In this document: piece after piece, positions 37,960-47,333 of the stretch
How the letters are laid out: each line of letters begins with the position of its first letter
Position numbering within the stretch: the stretch's first letter is position 1
NCBI RefSeq assembly: GCF_900096975.1
Contig: NZ_FMYQ01000018.1
Coordinates: forward strand, 1 to 64,000
Direction: 5' to 3'
Source: Paraburkholderia lycopersici
Lineage (GTDB): Bacteria; Pseudomonadota; Gammaproteobacteria; Burkholderiales; Burkholderiaceae
DNA length: 64,000 nucleotides
Notes under the pieces: generated by a model
Databases searched by the model: none
What the model saw: only the letters and a program-made list of their open reading frames with translations
Told to the model about the DNA's origin: nothing
Position numbers and translations under genes: made by a program

Positions 37960-38739
37960 TCAGCGCATGAACGTCAGCGCGACGGTTCCCGGCGAGACCG
38001 GCCGGCCGAGCAGGTTGAGCAGCCCGGCGAGGTTCTCGCGCTGATCCGGCGACGCGCTCGCGGTGCCCAGAAACGACGCCGACGCGCGCGAAAACGTGCC
38101 GTGCCCGTCGAGCATGAGCGGTCCTTTCCGTGTCGAGAGATCGAGCGTCGACGACGCGCCCTGCGCCTGCAGCACCACCTGGTACGTGCCGAGCGGCTTC
38201 ACGAGCGACACGCGCGAGCTCATGTCGGCGAGCGACACGGTCAGGCGGCCGAACGCGTCCGTGCCGAAGATGCGCCACGGGCTCCATTCGAGGCGCACGT
38301 TGCCATCCAGATCGAGCGTATTGAACGGCGCGCCGAGGCCCGCGAGCAGCGAAGCGGGCACGGCGATCGCGCCCGCGCTCACGTTCGCGCCGCGCGGCGA
38401 CGCCTCGACCGTCACCGCATCGGGCATCGCCTCGGTTTGCGACATCTCCATGCGCACGCGCGCGACGAAAAGCGGCCAGAACGCCGTGCGCCAGACAATG
38501 CGCCCCGGCAGCAGCGTCGCGCCGCTCGCGTCGCGGCCGGCGGCGAGCATCAGCGTCGCCGAGCCGTGCCAGAGCGAGCCTTGCGGATCGACGAGATTCA
38601 CGTGCCCCTGGGTCGCGCGCGCGAACTGCGGCGCGATCCAGGCCGCCGGCAGACGGGCGAGCAGCACCGCGCCGCTCGACAGCACGCCCACGATCAGCCA
38701 GGGCAACGCGGCGCGCAGGCGCCGCATCCAGTCACTCAT
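37960..38739 (-). CDS. gspN: Type II secretion protein N
   Basis: 259 residues. An N-terminal membrane anchor (LPWLIVGVLSSGAVLLARLP) is followed by a periplasmic domain with VNLVDPQGSLWHGSATLMLA, the conserved GspN region, and the C-terminal LLNLLGRPVSPGTVALTFMR. It is the last gene of the gspG-N unit and lies 22 bases after gspM. It ends convergently with the NodT gene; a GCCCGC/GCGGGC hairpin lies between them at 37932-37947. Confidence 0.93.
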   Translation of the reverse strand: MSDWMRRLRAALPWLIVGVLSSGAVLLARLPAAWIAPQFARATQGHVNLVDPQGSLWHGSATLMLAAGRDASGATLLPGRIVWRTAFWPLFVARVRMEMSQTEAMPDAVTVEASPRGANVSAGAIAVPASLLAGLGAPFNTLDLDGNVRLEWSPWRIFGTDAFGRLTVSLADMSSRVSLVKPLGTYQVVLQAQGASSTLDLSTRKGPLMLDGHGTFSRASASFLGTASASPDQRENLAGLLNLLGRPVSPGTVALTFMR

Positions 38740-38761
38740 TGCGTCGTTCTCCGGGCAGGCG

Positions 38762-39280
38762 TCAGCGCGTGTTCGCCGGTTGCAGCGAGGCCGTGATGTC
38801 GACCTGGCCGTCAGCCTTCAGCGCGCTCACGTGCGCCTCGACCACCTGCACCTTGAACTGCTTGCGCACGTCGTCGAGCCACGCGGTCCACGCCGCAAAC
38901 GACGCGTTCTTCATCTGCACCTGCACCGTCGCGCCGATCAGCTGGACCTGGGCAGCCGTCAGCGCGTGATCGGACAGCGAGGCCGTCAGCGCGTCCTTGA
39001 GCGCCTGACCGCCGGGCGCCACGCTCGCCGCGGCGCCGGCAAGCGCGCGCGACTCGTCGGCCTCGGCCGTCATCTGCGCAAGCTCGCGCTGCATGCCGGG
39101 CAAGCTCTCGCGCAAGCGGGCGCGGCCGTCGGATGCCGGCTGCCACAGCACCGACCAGCCTATCGCCAGCGCCAGCACCGCGCCGCCCCACGTGAGCAGC
39201 GTCTTTTCGCGCACCGAGCGCGCCTCCCAGAACCCGGTCCAGGCCTCGGACCAGGCACCGCCCACAGCCGTTGTCTTCAC
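38762..39280 (-). CDS. gspM: Type II secretion protein M
   Basis: 172 residues. A bitopic inner-membrane protein: a short cytoplasmic stretch (WTGFWEARSVREKTLLTWGG), one helix (AVLALAIGWSVLW), then a coiled-coil (LRESLPGMQRELAQMTAEAD) and a ferredoxin-like periplasmic domain. The start is a GTG at 39280 with AGGAGC five bases upstream; it overlaps the gspL stop (GTGA). An ATG 21 bases upstream is less likely. Confidence 0.92.
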   Translation of the reverse strand: MKTTAVGGAWSEAWTGFWEARSVREKTLLTWGGAVLALAIGWSVLWQPASDGRARLRESLPGMQRELAQMTAEADESRALAGAAASVAPGGQALKDALTASLSDHALTAAQVQLIGATVQVQMKNASFAAWTAWLDDVRKQFKVQVVEAHVSALKADGQVDITASLQPANTR

Positions 39281-40647
39281 GATGCGCTCCTGATGGTCCA
39301 TTTGCCGGTGCTCGCGTCCGTCGTGCCCGCGAGGCCGTTGCGCGCGAGGCGCTTGACGAGATCCGCGTCGACGTTGACGCCGGGCTTGAAGGTCACGTCC
39401 AGACGCCGGTCGTGATAGTCGAGCGCCGCGATGCCGTTCGAGGGCACCGGGCCAAGCGAGCGCGCGAGGCCGTCGGAGAGCGCGAGGAAGTCGTCGCGCG
39501 AGGGCTCGCCCGCGGCGAGGCGCAACTGCTGGAGCTGGCGCGCCATCTGGCCGGCGGGGTCGAGCACGACCGTCGTTTTCGGGAACGCGTTGAGGAGCAG
39601 TTCGGTCATCTGCGCGCTGATGGCGTCGCGCTGACGCGCCATCATGAGCCACTGCACGTTCGCGCCGACGATGGCCACGACGAGCGACGCCGCCACGAGC
39701 GCGATCGGCACGCGCAGGCGGCGCAGCGTCGCGCGGTCGAGCCGCCACGGCTGCGAGGCGAACTCGAACTGGCACAGGTCGAAGCGGCAGGCCAGGGCGC
39801 GGCGCGCGAGCGCCTCGAACGTGAGCGTTTGCGCGCCGGGCAGCGCGGCGGACAACGACGCGCGTGCGGCGGCGCTGGCCGGCTCGCCCGGCAGACTGGC
39901 GAGGACGTAGCCCGAGACCGGCGCCGCGCCGGCGAGCGCCGAAACGGTCGCGGCGACGCTCGCGGCCGGCACCGCGAAACCCTCGGCCAGCGCGCCGCGC
40001 ACGATCGCCAGTTCGAGCGCCGCGTCCGCCGTGGCGGCCGCCGGCTCCGGCGCGGCGCCGGGCAGGAGCGCCGGCGCGGTCGATACGACGTGTCCAAGCA
40101 CGCAGGCGGTCACGGGTTCGAGGGCGGGAACGTCGGCACTCCCGGCACCCTCGGCATCGGTGGCGATCGAGCCCGGCTCGGCGGGCCCGGCCGTCTTTGG
40201 CGCCTGCGCCAACGGCAGGCAGCGCGCCACCGGCACCGCGCGCAGATTGCGGTGCCCCGCGGCGGCGAAGCCCTCCACGAGAAAGCGGAACCAGCCGCGA
40301 TCGATGGCGACGACGACCTGGCGTCCGTCGGCGAGGCGCTGCGGATCAAGCGCGAGGTGGCAGGTCTGCGCGTCCTGGATCAGATGATCCTCGACCACGT
40401 TCGGCAACGCCTGGCGCAGCCGGGGCCCCTTGAGCGGCGGCACGGCGGCGGCGAGCGTGAGCAGGTCGCGCGCGGCGATCAGCAGGACGGTGGCCGAGGC
40501 CTTGGGCAGCAGCCCGAGCGACGCACGGCCCGCACGCTGCGTGTTGCCCGCCTTGTCGAGCAGCACGAACGGCAGCTCCGGCAGTTGCCATTCCTGCGAG
40601 TGGACCGCCGGGTCGCGCGGCGGCATGAGAACGATCAGCGTGCTCAA
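39277..40647 (-). CDS. gspL: Type II secretion protein L
   Basis: 456 residues. The cytoplasmic actin-like domain begins LSTLIVLMPPRD and includes PPLKGPRLRQALPNVVEDHL (about residue 75), which recruits GspE. A transmembrane helix (IALVAASLVVAIVGANVQWL, about residue 310) and a small periplasmic domain follow. The start is a TTG at 40647 with AGAGG upstream, chosen because it gives the family N-terminus. The stop overlaps gspM. Confidence 0.92.
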   Translation of the reverse strand: MSTLIVLMPPRDPAVHSQEWQLPELPFVLLDKAGNTQRAGRASLGLLPKASATVLLIAARDLLTLAAAVPPLKGPRLRQALPNVVEDHLIQDAQTCHLALDPQRLADGRQVVVAIDRGWFRFLVEGFAAAGHRNLRAVPVARCLPLAQAPKTAGPAEPGSIATDAEGAGSADVPALEPVTACVLGHVVSTAPALLPGAAPEPAAATADAALELAIVRGALAEGFAVPAASVAATVSALAGAAPVSGYVLASLPGEPASAAARASLSAALPGAQTLTFEALARRALACRFDLCQFEFASQPWRLDRATLRRLRVPIALVAASLVVAIVGANVQWLMMARQRDAISAQMTELLLNAFPKTTVVLDPAGQMARQLQQLRLAAGEPSRDDFLALSDGLARSLGPVPSNGIAALDYHDRRLDVTFKPGVNVDADLVKRLARNGLAGTTDASTGKWTIRSAS

Positions 40648-40681
40648 ACGCACCTCTTTTCGATGTTGATCGGGGACGGGT

Positions 40682-41815
40682 TCATGGTTCGTCGCTGACG
40701 CGCACGATGCGCGTCGTATGGGTGAGCGGGTCGCGCCAGACGAGCGTCGTGCGGTCCACCTCGGCGCGCTCGTGCTGCACGCGCCCATGCACGAGAAAAT
40801 AGCTCGTGTTGACGTCCATCTGCGTGGTGTCGATCGAGACCTGGTTCACGCCGACGCCTTCGAGCGCGAGCTGCACGTCGCCCACATTGCGGAAAAACAC
40901 GTTCTGGCGGTGCGCGACGAGAGCTTGCGCGCTCGACAGACTCATGCCCGTCACCATGGAGGCGATCACCTCGGCGCTCGCCGTGTTCATGTTCACGGGC
41001 GTCACCGTGGGCAGCACCGTCACGAACGGGCGCAGCCGCGCGACGGCTTCGGGCGTGAAACCGGGCACGTCGAGCAGGGAATCCACGCTCGTCATGAGGA
41101 GCGGCGCGACGCCGTTGTTGTTGTCGGCGTCGGCAAGGCCGGGGTTGTCGGTGAAGTTGCCGCCACCCGCCGAGCCGCCGCCCGCCAGAAGCTGGGTTTG
41201 CGAGGCGCCGCTCGCCGCCGTGCTTTGCGTCTGGAAGCGCGTCGCCGAGTAGGCAAGGCCCGCGCGCAGGTATGCCGCGGCGTTCTTCGCGAGTTGCGGG
41301 TCGATGCCGAGAATCTGCAGGAGGCGCGCGAAGGCCTCGATTTGCGTAACGTTCAGCTGCAGCGAGCCGGGCGACGTGGTCGCCACGAGATCGCGCAGAT
41401 TGAAGCGCGCCTGCGCGTCCTCGATCGCGCCCGAGAGCCACGTTTCGGCGCCTTCTTCCGCGCGCACCTCGCCGATCTGGCCGAGAAAGTCGGAGAGCCG
41501 CGTTTTCGCGAGCGGCACGCCCCACGCGCCGCCCAGATAGGTGATGCCCGCCGACGTGTCCGCTTCGGAGCGCAGCACGAGGCGCGTCCAGTCGAGCGAC
41601 GCGCGCGCGATCCATTGCGCCTGCGCCAGCAGCCGCTGGTTCTCGATGCGGCGCAACTGCACCTGCTGACGCCAGAGCATGCCCGAGACGAGAATCGCGG
41701 AAAGCGCCACGACGAGCAGCGCGCTGATAATCGCCGCGCCGCGCCGTCGCCTGCTTGCCGGCGCGTGAGCGCGCGTCGATCGCCTGTGAGGAGCTCGTTG
41801 TATGCGCAACGTCAT
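40682..41815 (-). CDS. gspK: Type II secretion minor pseudopilin K
   Basis: 377 residues. A prepilin-like N-terminus (RRRRGAAIISALLVVALSAI) is followed by the large GspK periplasmic domain with TWLSGAIEDAQARFNLRDLV (about residue 115) and a helix-hairpin-helix-like VNMNTASAEVIASMVTGMS (about 275). GspK caps the pseudopilus tip with GspI and GspJ. A GGGAGA ribosome site precedes the ATG at 41815, which overlaps the gspJ stop (ATGA). A Gly/Ser-rich loop (LLAGGGSAGGGNFTDN) sits in the middle. Confidence 0.93.
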   Translation of the reverse strand: MTLRIQRAPHRRSTRAHAPASRRRRGAAIISALLVVALSAILVSGMLWRQQVQLRRIENQRLLAQAQWIARASLDWTRLVLRSEADTSAGITYLGGAWGVPLAKTRLSDFLGQIGEVRAEEGAETWLSGAIEDAQARFNLRDLVATTSPGSLQLNVTQIEAFARLLQILGIDPQLAKNAAAYLRAGLAYSATRFQTQSTAASGASQTQLLAGGGSAGGGNFTDNPGLADADNNNGVAPLLMTSVDSLLDVPGFTPEAVARLRPFVTVLPTVTPVNMNTASAEVIASMVTGMSLSSAQALVAHRQNVFFRNVGDVQLALEGVGVNQVSIDTTQMDVNTSYFLVHGRVQHERAEVDRTTLVWRDPLTHTTRIVRVSDEP

Positions 41816-42486
41816 TCTCCCACCAGGAAGATGCGCGTCACGGGCCGCTCGAGCGAGCGCGAACTCACGCTCACCTGCACGCCCGTCACCGCGCGCGGCA
41901 AGGGGGCGTTGCCGAGCTGCGGCACCTTGAGGCTGTTGGCGTTGCCGTTGAGCTGCGAGCGCACGTCCTCCATGTTCGAGGTCCAGCCGGTCTTCGGCAC
42001 GTAAAGGCGCGCGCTGATGGCACCCACGCCGCGCATCATCGGCAGCGCGCTCCAGTCGTCGCTCTCGCCGCCGCGCAACGCGCGCCGCAGCTCCCCGAGA
42101 CTGGCCAGCGGCGGCGACGCATAGCGCACCACCTGGCCGCCCGTCACGCGGTAACGCACGACCTGGAGCCGCGGCGCGGCGCCGGGCGGCACCGCGAATG
42201 CGCGCACGATCTGCAGCGCGCCGCCGCCGAGCGAAATGGCGGGGCCCGCTGCTTCGTCGTCGGAAACCGCCTCGCGTGCGTCGATGCGCATCTGGTCGAA
42301 CATCTGCGCGAATACGCGTTCTTCGGCCATCGAGCGCGTGATGGTCTCGCGCCCGCGCACGATTTCGTCGAGCCCGCGCCACGAGAGGATCGCCACCACG
42401 GCCATGATGGCGATCGCAACGAGCAGCTCGATCAACGTGAAGCCGCGCGGGCGCCGCGCGCGGTCACAGCGAGCGGTTCGTCTCAT
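41812..42486 (-). CDS. gspJ: Type II secretion minor pseudopilin J
   Basis: 224 residues with the type IV prepilin cleavage motif RRPRGFTLIELLVAIAIMAV near residue 14, processed by the prepilin peptidase. The globular part has FDQMRIDAREAVSDDEAAG and ends SLERPVTRIFLVGE. It overlaps gspI by 23 bases and gspK by four. Confidence 0.93.
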   Translation of the reverse strand: MRRTARCDRARRPRGFTLIELLVAIAIMAVVAILSWRGLDEIVRGRETITRSMAEERVFAQMFDQMRIDAREAVSDDEAAGPAISLGGGALQIVRAFAVPPGAAPRLQVVRYRVTGGQVVRYASPPLASLGELRRALRGGESDDWSALPMMRGVGAISARLYVPKTGWTSNMEDVRSQLNGNANSLKVPQLGNAPLPRAVTGVQVSVSSRSLERPVTRIFLVGE

Positions 42487-42916
42487 TGGCGAGCACCGTG
42501 ACGAGTTGCGCGAGATTGCCGGAGCGGCCGGGCGTCGTCACCGACACCTCCACGCGGCGAAACACAGGATTGGGCGTGGTCGCCACGTGCTGCGTGCAGG
42601 TGAGCTGCAGATTGCCCTGCGAACAGTCGAAGCGGCTTTCGCCCACGTCGGGCCACGCATGCGCGAGCCGCAGCTGCGCGAGCGCGTTGTCGGCGCTCCA
42701 GCCCGCGAGCAGGCGGTCGTGCAGGTCGGCCTCGCTCGCGGCGAGGCTGCCCACGGCGCGCAGCGAAGCGGCGAGGGCGATCGCGATGATTGCGAGCGCA
42801 ACCAGCACTTCGATCATCGTGAAGCCGCGCCCGTTGCGCGCGCGCGGCGGGCGACCCCGCCGGGCGCTGCGGCGGCCCTGGCTCGCACGCGTTTCGCTAC
42901 GCATCGGAAAGCGCAT
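42464..42916 (-). CDS. gspI: Type II secretion minor pseudopilin I
   Basis: 150 residues. The prepilin motif ARNGRGFTMIEVLVALAIIA lies near residue 30, after an unusually long basic leader (MRFPMRSETRASQGRRSARR), suggesting the true start may be further in. The body has LLAGWSADNALAQLRLAHAW and a Cys pair (FDCSQGNLQLTCTQ), as in other GspI proteins. It overlaps gspJ. Confidence 0.92.
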   Translation of the reverse strand: MRFPMRSETRASQGRRSARRGRPPRARNGRGFTMIEVLVALAIIAIALAASLRAVGSLAASEADLHDRLLAGWSADNALAQLRLAHAWPDVGESRFDCSQGNLQLTCTQHVATTPNPVFRRVEVSVTTPGRSGNLAQLVTVLANETNRSL

Positions 42917-42917
42917 C

Positions 42918-43433
42918 TCAGCGCACCTCGAAGCGGCCCGTGCCCGTGCCGACGATCGTCGCGCGGCCCGCTGCCGAAAAGAGCGTTACCTGCACCGGTA
43001 CGTCGACGGCTTCGGTGCCGAAAACGAGGCGGTCAGCCTGCGTGTCGCCGCCGCCGGGATAGGTGATCGCCACGCCCGTCACGCCGCCTTCCCACTGGCG
43101 CTGACCGAGCAGATCGTCGCGCAGCGGACGCCAGCCGTCCTCGGTGCGAACATCGAAGCGAAACCCGCCGGCGAGCGGCTGCCAGGCGATGGGCCGCGCG
43201 CGCACCTGCGCCTCGTCGCCCGCCGACTCGAACAGCAGCGCGAGACGCTGCGCTTCTTCGTTCAGGTCGGTGCGCGGATTGCGCGACAGCGAAAGCGAAG
43301 CGAGCGAGATGAGCAGCCCTGCGATCAGCAGCACCACGAGCATTTCAAGCAGCGTGAAGCCCGCCCCACGCGAACGGAGGTTCGCGTGGGGGTATCGGCG
43401 GTCCCGGCAAGGGGAAGGGCGGTGCGGTTGCAT
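42918..43433 (-). CDS. gspH: Type II secretion minor pseudopilin H
   Basis: 171 residues. The prepilin motif LRSRGAGFTLLEMLVVLLIA lies near residue 20. The body has RTDLNEEAQRLALLFESAGD and RPIAWQPLAGGFRFDVRTED, typical GspH. It lies one base from gspI and 28 bases from the upstream gspG. Confidence 0.92.
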   Translation of the reverse strand: MQPHRPSPCRDRRYPHANLRSRGAGFTLLEMLVVLLIAGLLISLASLSLSRNPRTDLNEEAQRLALLFESAGDEAQVRARPIAWQPLAGGFRFDVRTEDGWRPLRDDLLGQRQWEGGVTGVAITYPGGGDTQADRLVFGTEAVDVPVQVTLFSAAGRATIVGTGTGRFEVR

Positions 43434-43461
43434 GATTGCGGGGCGCGGGGCGGCCGGTGAA

Positions 43462-43926
43462 TTACTGCCAGGACCCCACGTCGGCGTCGTTGCCTTCGCC
43501 GCCGGCCTTCCCGTCGGCGCCGTAGCTGAAGACGTCGATCTCGCCGTGCACGCCCGGGTTCAGATACTGGTACGGATTGCCCCACGGATCATTCGGCAGA
43601 CGCTCCAGATAGCCGCCGTCCTTCCAGTTGTTCGGCACGGGGTCGGTGGTCGGCTTTTGCACGAGCGCCTGCAATCCCTGGTCCTGGGTCGGGTAGCGAC
43701 CGTTGTCGAGCCGGTAAAGCTTCATCGCCTGCATGATCGTGCCGATGTCCTGACGCGCGGCGACGCGGCGTGCTTCATCGGGACGACTCATGATCTTCGG
43801 CACGATCAGCGCGGCCAGAATGCCGAGGATCGCGATCACGACCATGATTTCGATGAGCGTGAAGCCGCGTTGACGGCGCGCGCGCATTGCCTGGATTTCG
43901 CCACGGCGTTGAGCCCACATGGACAT
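43462..43926 (-). CDS. gspG: Type II secretion major pseudopilin G
   Basis: 154 residues. The prepilin motif RRQRGFTLIEIMVVIAILGI lies near residue 18. The GspG signature follows: VPKIMSRPDEARRVAARQDI, YRLDNGRYPTQDQGLQALVQ and the calcium-loop region LPNDPWGNPYQYLNPGVHG. It assembles the periplasmic pseudopilus. It is the first gene of the gspG-N unit, divergent from gspC. Confidence 0.96.
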   Translation of the reverse strand: MSMWAQRRGEIQAMRARRQRGFTLIEIMVVIAILGILAALIVPKIMSRPDEARRVAARQDIGTIMQAMKLYRLDNGRYPTQDQGLQALVQKPTTDPVPNNWKDGGYLERLPNDPWGNPYQYLNPGVHGEIDVFSYGADGKAGGEGNDADVGSWQ

Positions 43927-44138
43927 GAGTTCCTTCCTCCCTCTCTAGATATGGTTGCGGAGCACGCCTGTGCGCCGCGCTTCGTCCCGCCTGCCGGGGC
44001 GGCCCGCCGGTTCCGCCGGCGGGGCCGCTGCACGCGTGACGGGTCATTGTAATGTCACACGATGACGCCTTTTCGGCGCCGTGCCGGCACCGCGAACGCG
44101 CACATCAAAAATCTCATAAACCTTCGTACAATGAGCGC

Positions 44139-44552
44139 ATGAACCCACTGCAAATCCGACTACTTTCCCTCGCCGCATTTGCGGTGTTCTGCGCGACGGC
44201 CACATGGTGGACAATCACCCTCGCCACCGATCGCGCGGCGCCGGTTCAGGCCGCCGCCGCGCAGGCGCCGGTTTCGGTCGACCAGGCCGGCACGCTGTTC
44301 GGCGGCAAACTCGAGCGCAACCCCGTGCAGGACGTCCACCTCTTCGGCATCCTCGCGCTCGCGCAGGGCGCCGCGGCCATCGTGAGCGTGGGCGGCGAAC
44401 CGCCGAAGGCCATTTCGCTCGGCGGCCCGCTCGACCAGAATTCCAGGCTCGCCGAAGTGCGTGCCCGCTCGATCGTCATCGACCGCCACGGCGTGCACTC
44501 GGAAATCTTCCTGCCGCCCAACGCAGCCGGTCCCACCATTTACATGCGCTAG
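44139..44552 (+). CDS. gspC: Type II secretion protein C
   Basis: 137 residues. One N-terminal membrane helix (LLSLAAFAVFCATATWWTIT), a short periplasmic linker, then the homology region LFGILALAQGAAAIVSVGGE and QNSRLAEVRARSIVIDRHGV, which contacts the secretin. It has no PDZ or coiled-coil C-terminus. It is on the opposite strand from all other gsp genes, between gspF and gspG. The start at 44139 is used because upstream residues are unrelated. Confidence 0.88.
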   Translation: MNPLQIRLLSLAAFAVFCATATWWTITLATDRAAPVQAAAAQAPVSVDQAGTLFGGKLERNPVQDVHLFGILALAQGAAAIVSVGGEPPKAISLGGPLDQNSRLAEVRARSIVIDRHGVHSEIFLPPNAAGPTIYMR

Positions 44553-44581
44553 CTCCCGCCGCTTCGTGCGGTTCGTACGCC

Positions 44582-45799
44582 TTACTGCACGAGGTTGTTC
44601 AACTCGATGATCGGCAGCATCACCGCGAGCACGATCACGAGCACCACGCCGCCCATCGCCAGAATCAGCAGCGGTTCGAGCAGGCTCGTAAGGAACATCG
44701 TGCGGCGCTCCAGTTCGCGCGCTTCGCCTTCGGCGGCGCGATCGAGCATGGTCGTCACGTCGCCGGTCGCCTCGCCCGAACGGATCAGATGCACGAGCAC
44801 GGGCGGAAACGTCTTCGTATTGCCCAGCGCGCGCGACAGCGACGTGCCTTCGCGCACGCGCACGATGGCTTCGTCGATGTTCATGCGCATCGCCTTGTTC
44901 GAGAGCGTTTCGCCCGCCGCCTGCAGCGCGCGCAGGATCGGCACGCCCGCCGCGCTCAGAATGCCGAGCGTGCTCGCGAAGCGCACCGTGTTGTAGCCGC
45001 GCACGAGCTTGCCGGCGAGCGGCGCCGTGAGCATCCAGCGGTCGAAGGCGAGCCGCGGGCCGGGCCGGCGCAAGGTCGCGCGCGCGATCCACGAAAGCAC
45101 GGCCACCGCGATCAGCACCGCCCACCACCACTGCCGCACGAACGCCGAGAGCGCCATCATCACGATCGTGAGGAAAGGCAACTGCTGTTTGGTGCTCGCA
45201 AACACGTTCACGACCTGCGGCACCACGTAGCTCAGCAGGAACGTGACGATGCCGAACGCGATGATCGTGACGATCGTCGGGTACGTGAAGGCGAGCACGA
45301 TCTTCTGCTTGAGCGCGTTGCGCTGCTCGATGTAGTCGGCCAGCCGCGACAGCACGATGCCGAGCTTGCCGGTGTGCTCGCCTGCGGCCACGAGCGCGCG
45401 GTAGATATCGGGAAAGTCGCGCGGATGCTGTTCGAGCGCGCTGGCGAGCGAATGGCCGCCCAGCACCTCGGCGCGAATCGCCGCCATCAGTTCGCGAATG
45501 TAGTCGCGCTCCGCCTGCTCCGTGAGCACCGCCAGCGCTTCGCCGAGCGGCAGCCCGGCCACGAGCAGGCTCGCGAGCTGGCGCGTGAGGATGGCCTGTT
45601 CGCGCTGCGAGAGCTTGCGCCCGAGCGCGAGCCGCTGCGCGCGCTCGCCGCGCGTGCGGCTCGCAGCCGGTTCGACCACGAGCGGCGTGAGGCCCTGGCC
45701 ACGCAACTGCGCGCGCGCGCCGCGGGCGCTGTCGGCGTCGAGCACGCCTTTTTGGGGCTTGCCCGTGGCGTCGATGGCTTCGAAGCGAAATGCCGGCAT
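44582..45799 (-). CDS. gspF: Type II secretion inner-membrane platform protein F
   Basis: 405 residues. It has two repeated GspF domains with three membrane helices. The N-terminus MPAFRFEAIDATGKPQKGVL and the repeats LTRQLASLLVAGLPLGEALA and FASTLGILSAAGVPILRALQ are family hallmarks. VASGEATGDV-like (here LIRSGEATGDVTTMLDRAA) lies near residue 335. It anchors the assembly platform below the pseudopilus. It follows gspE by 46 bases. Confidence 0.96.
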   Translation of the reverse strand: MPAFRFEAIDATGKPQKGVLDADSARGARAQLRGQGLTPLVVEPAASRTRGERAQRLALGRKLSQREQAILTRQLASLLVAGLPLGEALAVLTEQAERDYIRELMAAIRAEVLGGHSLASALEQHPRDFPDIYRALVAAGEHTGKLGIVLSRLADYIEQRNALKQKIVLAFTYPTIVTIIAFGIVTFLLSYVVPQVVNVFASTKQQLPFLTIVMMALSAFVRQWWWAVLIAVAVLSWIARATLRRPGPRLAFDRWMLTAPLAGKLVRGYNTVRFASTLGILSAAGVPILRALQAAGETLSNKAMRMNIDEAIVRVREGTSLSRALGNTKTFPPVLVHLIRSGEATGDVTTMLDRAAEGEARELERRTMFLTSLLEPLLILAMGGVVLVIVLAVMLPIIELNNLVQ

Positions 45800-45845
45800 G
45801 TTGCTGATCGCCCTCGCGCTTATTGTGAGTCCGTCTTGCGGTCCA

Positions 45846-47333
45846 TCATGCGCCGCCCGTCACGCGCAGCACCTCTTCGAGCGACGTCGTGCCGGCGTTC
45901 AGCCAGCGCTCGCCGTCTTCGCGCAGCGTGCGCATGCCTTGCGCGCGGGCGGCCGCGAAGATTTCCGCATCGGCCGCATTGCGGTGGATGAGCGCGCGAA
46001 TCGGTTCGTCGATGAGCAGCAGCTCGTACACGCCGCGCCGCCCGGAATAGCCCGAATGGCCGCAACGATCGCAGCCCACCGGATGCCAGCGCTTCCTGCC
46101 GTCGTCTTCCACGCGCTCTTCCTTGCAGGCAGGGCAGAGCTGGCGCACGAGCCGCTGCGCGAGCACGCCGAGCAGCGACGAGGCGAGCAGATAGGGCTCG
46201 ACGCCCATGTCGGTGAGACGCGTGACGGCCGAGGCCGCGTCGTTCGTGTGCAGCGTGGCGAGCACGAGGTGGCCCGTGAGCGAGGCCTGCACGGCGATCT
46301 GCGCGGTTTCGAGGTCGCGGATTTCGCCGATCATGATGATGTCCGGGTCCTGGCGCAGGATCGAACGCAGCGCGCGCGCAAACGTCATGCCGATGCGCTC
46401 GTTCACCTGGGTCTGGCCGATGCCCGAGAGGTCGTACTCGATCGGGTCTTCTACGGTCATGATGTTGGTCGTCGCGGTTTCGAGCCGCGACATCGAGGCG
46501 TAGAGCGTCGTGGTCTTGCCCGAGCCCGTGGGGCCCGTCACGAGCACGATGCCGTGCGGCTTCGCGATCAGCTGGTCGAACTTCGCGAGCGTGTCGGCGG
46601 CCATGCCGAGCGCTTCGAGGTTCAGGCGCTGCGCGTCCTTCTCCAGCAGACGCAGCACCGCGCGCTCGCCGTGGCCCGTGGGCAGCGTGGAGACGCGCAC
46701 GTCCACCGGGCGCCCGCCGACGCGCAGCGTGATGCGGCCGTCCTGCGGCAGCCGTTTTTCGGCGATGTCGAGCTGCGCCATGATCTTGATGCGCGAGATC
46801 AGCGCGCCGTGCAGCGCCTTCTTCGGCCGCACGACGTCGCGCAGCGTGCCGTCCACGCGAAAGCGCACGACCGAGGCGTTCTCGAACGGCTCGATGTGGA
46901 TGTCCGACGCCTGCTCGCGCGCGGCCTGCGTCAGCAGCGCGTTGATCATGCGGATGATCGGCGCGTCGTCTTCGGACTCCAGCAGGTCTTCCACCTCGGG
47001 AATGTCCTGCATGAGACGCGAGAGATCGACTTCGCCTTCGACTTCGCCCACCACCTGCGCGGCGCTGCCGTCCTGGCGCGCATACGCATGGTTGATGGCC
47101 TGCGCGAGTTCGTCGGCGGGCACGCGCACGAGCGAAAACGCGCCGAAGTTGCGCGCCACCTCGGCGATGGCCGCCTGCGACGTGCGCTCGCTGATCCACA
47201 CTTCGAGGCCCTCGGCGCGCTGCTGGGCGACCAGAATCTGGCCGCTCCGCGCAAAACCGTACGGCACGAGGCGAGCGGCGAGCGGCGAGGGCGGCTCGCG
47301 ATCCGCAGCGCCCGGCGCGTGAGGCGTGCTCAC
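45846..47333 (-). CDS. gspE: Type II secretion ATPase E
   Basis: 495 residues. The N1/N2 domains are followed by the ATPase core: Walker A VTGPTGSGKTTTLYAS (about residue 260), the Asp box TVEDPIEYDLSGIGQTQVNE, Walker B LRQDPDIIMIGEIRDLETAQ and the His box VLATLHTNDAASAVTRL. A zinc-binding insertion has CPACKE and CDRCGHSGY (four Cys). The start is GTG at 47333 overlapping the gspD stop (GTGA). The same frame stays open far upstream through gspD, but those residues are arginine-rich nonsense. Confidence 0.95.
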   Translation of the reverse strand: MSTPHAPGAADREPPSPLAARLVPYGFARSGQILVAQQRAEGLEVWISERTSQAAIAEVARNFGAFSLVRVPADELAQAINHAYARQDGSAAQVVGEVEGEVDLSRLMQDIPEVEDLLESEDDAPIIRMINALLTQAAREQASDIHIEPFENASVVRFRVDGTLRDVVRPKKALHGALISRIKIMAQLDIAEKRLPQDGRITLRVGGRPVDVRVSTLPTGHGERAVLRLLEKDAQRLNLEALGMAADTLAKFDQLIAKPHGIVLVTGPTGSGKTTTLYASMSRLETATTNIMTVEDPIEYDLSGIGQTQVNERIGMTFARALRSILRQDPDIIMIGEIRDLETAQIAVQASLTGHLVLATLHTNDAASAVTRLTDMGVEPYLLASSLLGVLAQRLVRQLCPACKEERVEDDGRKRWHPVGCDRCGHSGYSGRRGVYELLLIDEPIRALIHRNAADAEIFAAARAQGMRTLREDGERWLNAGTTSLEEVLRVTGGA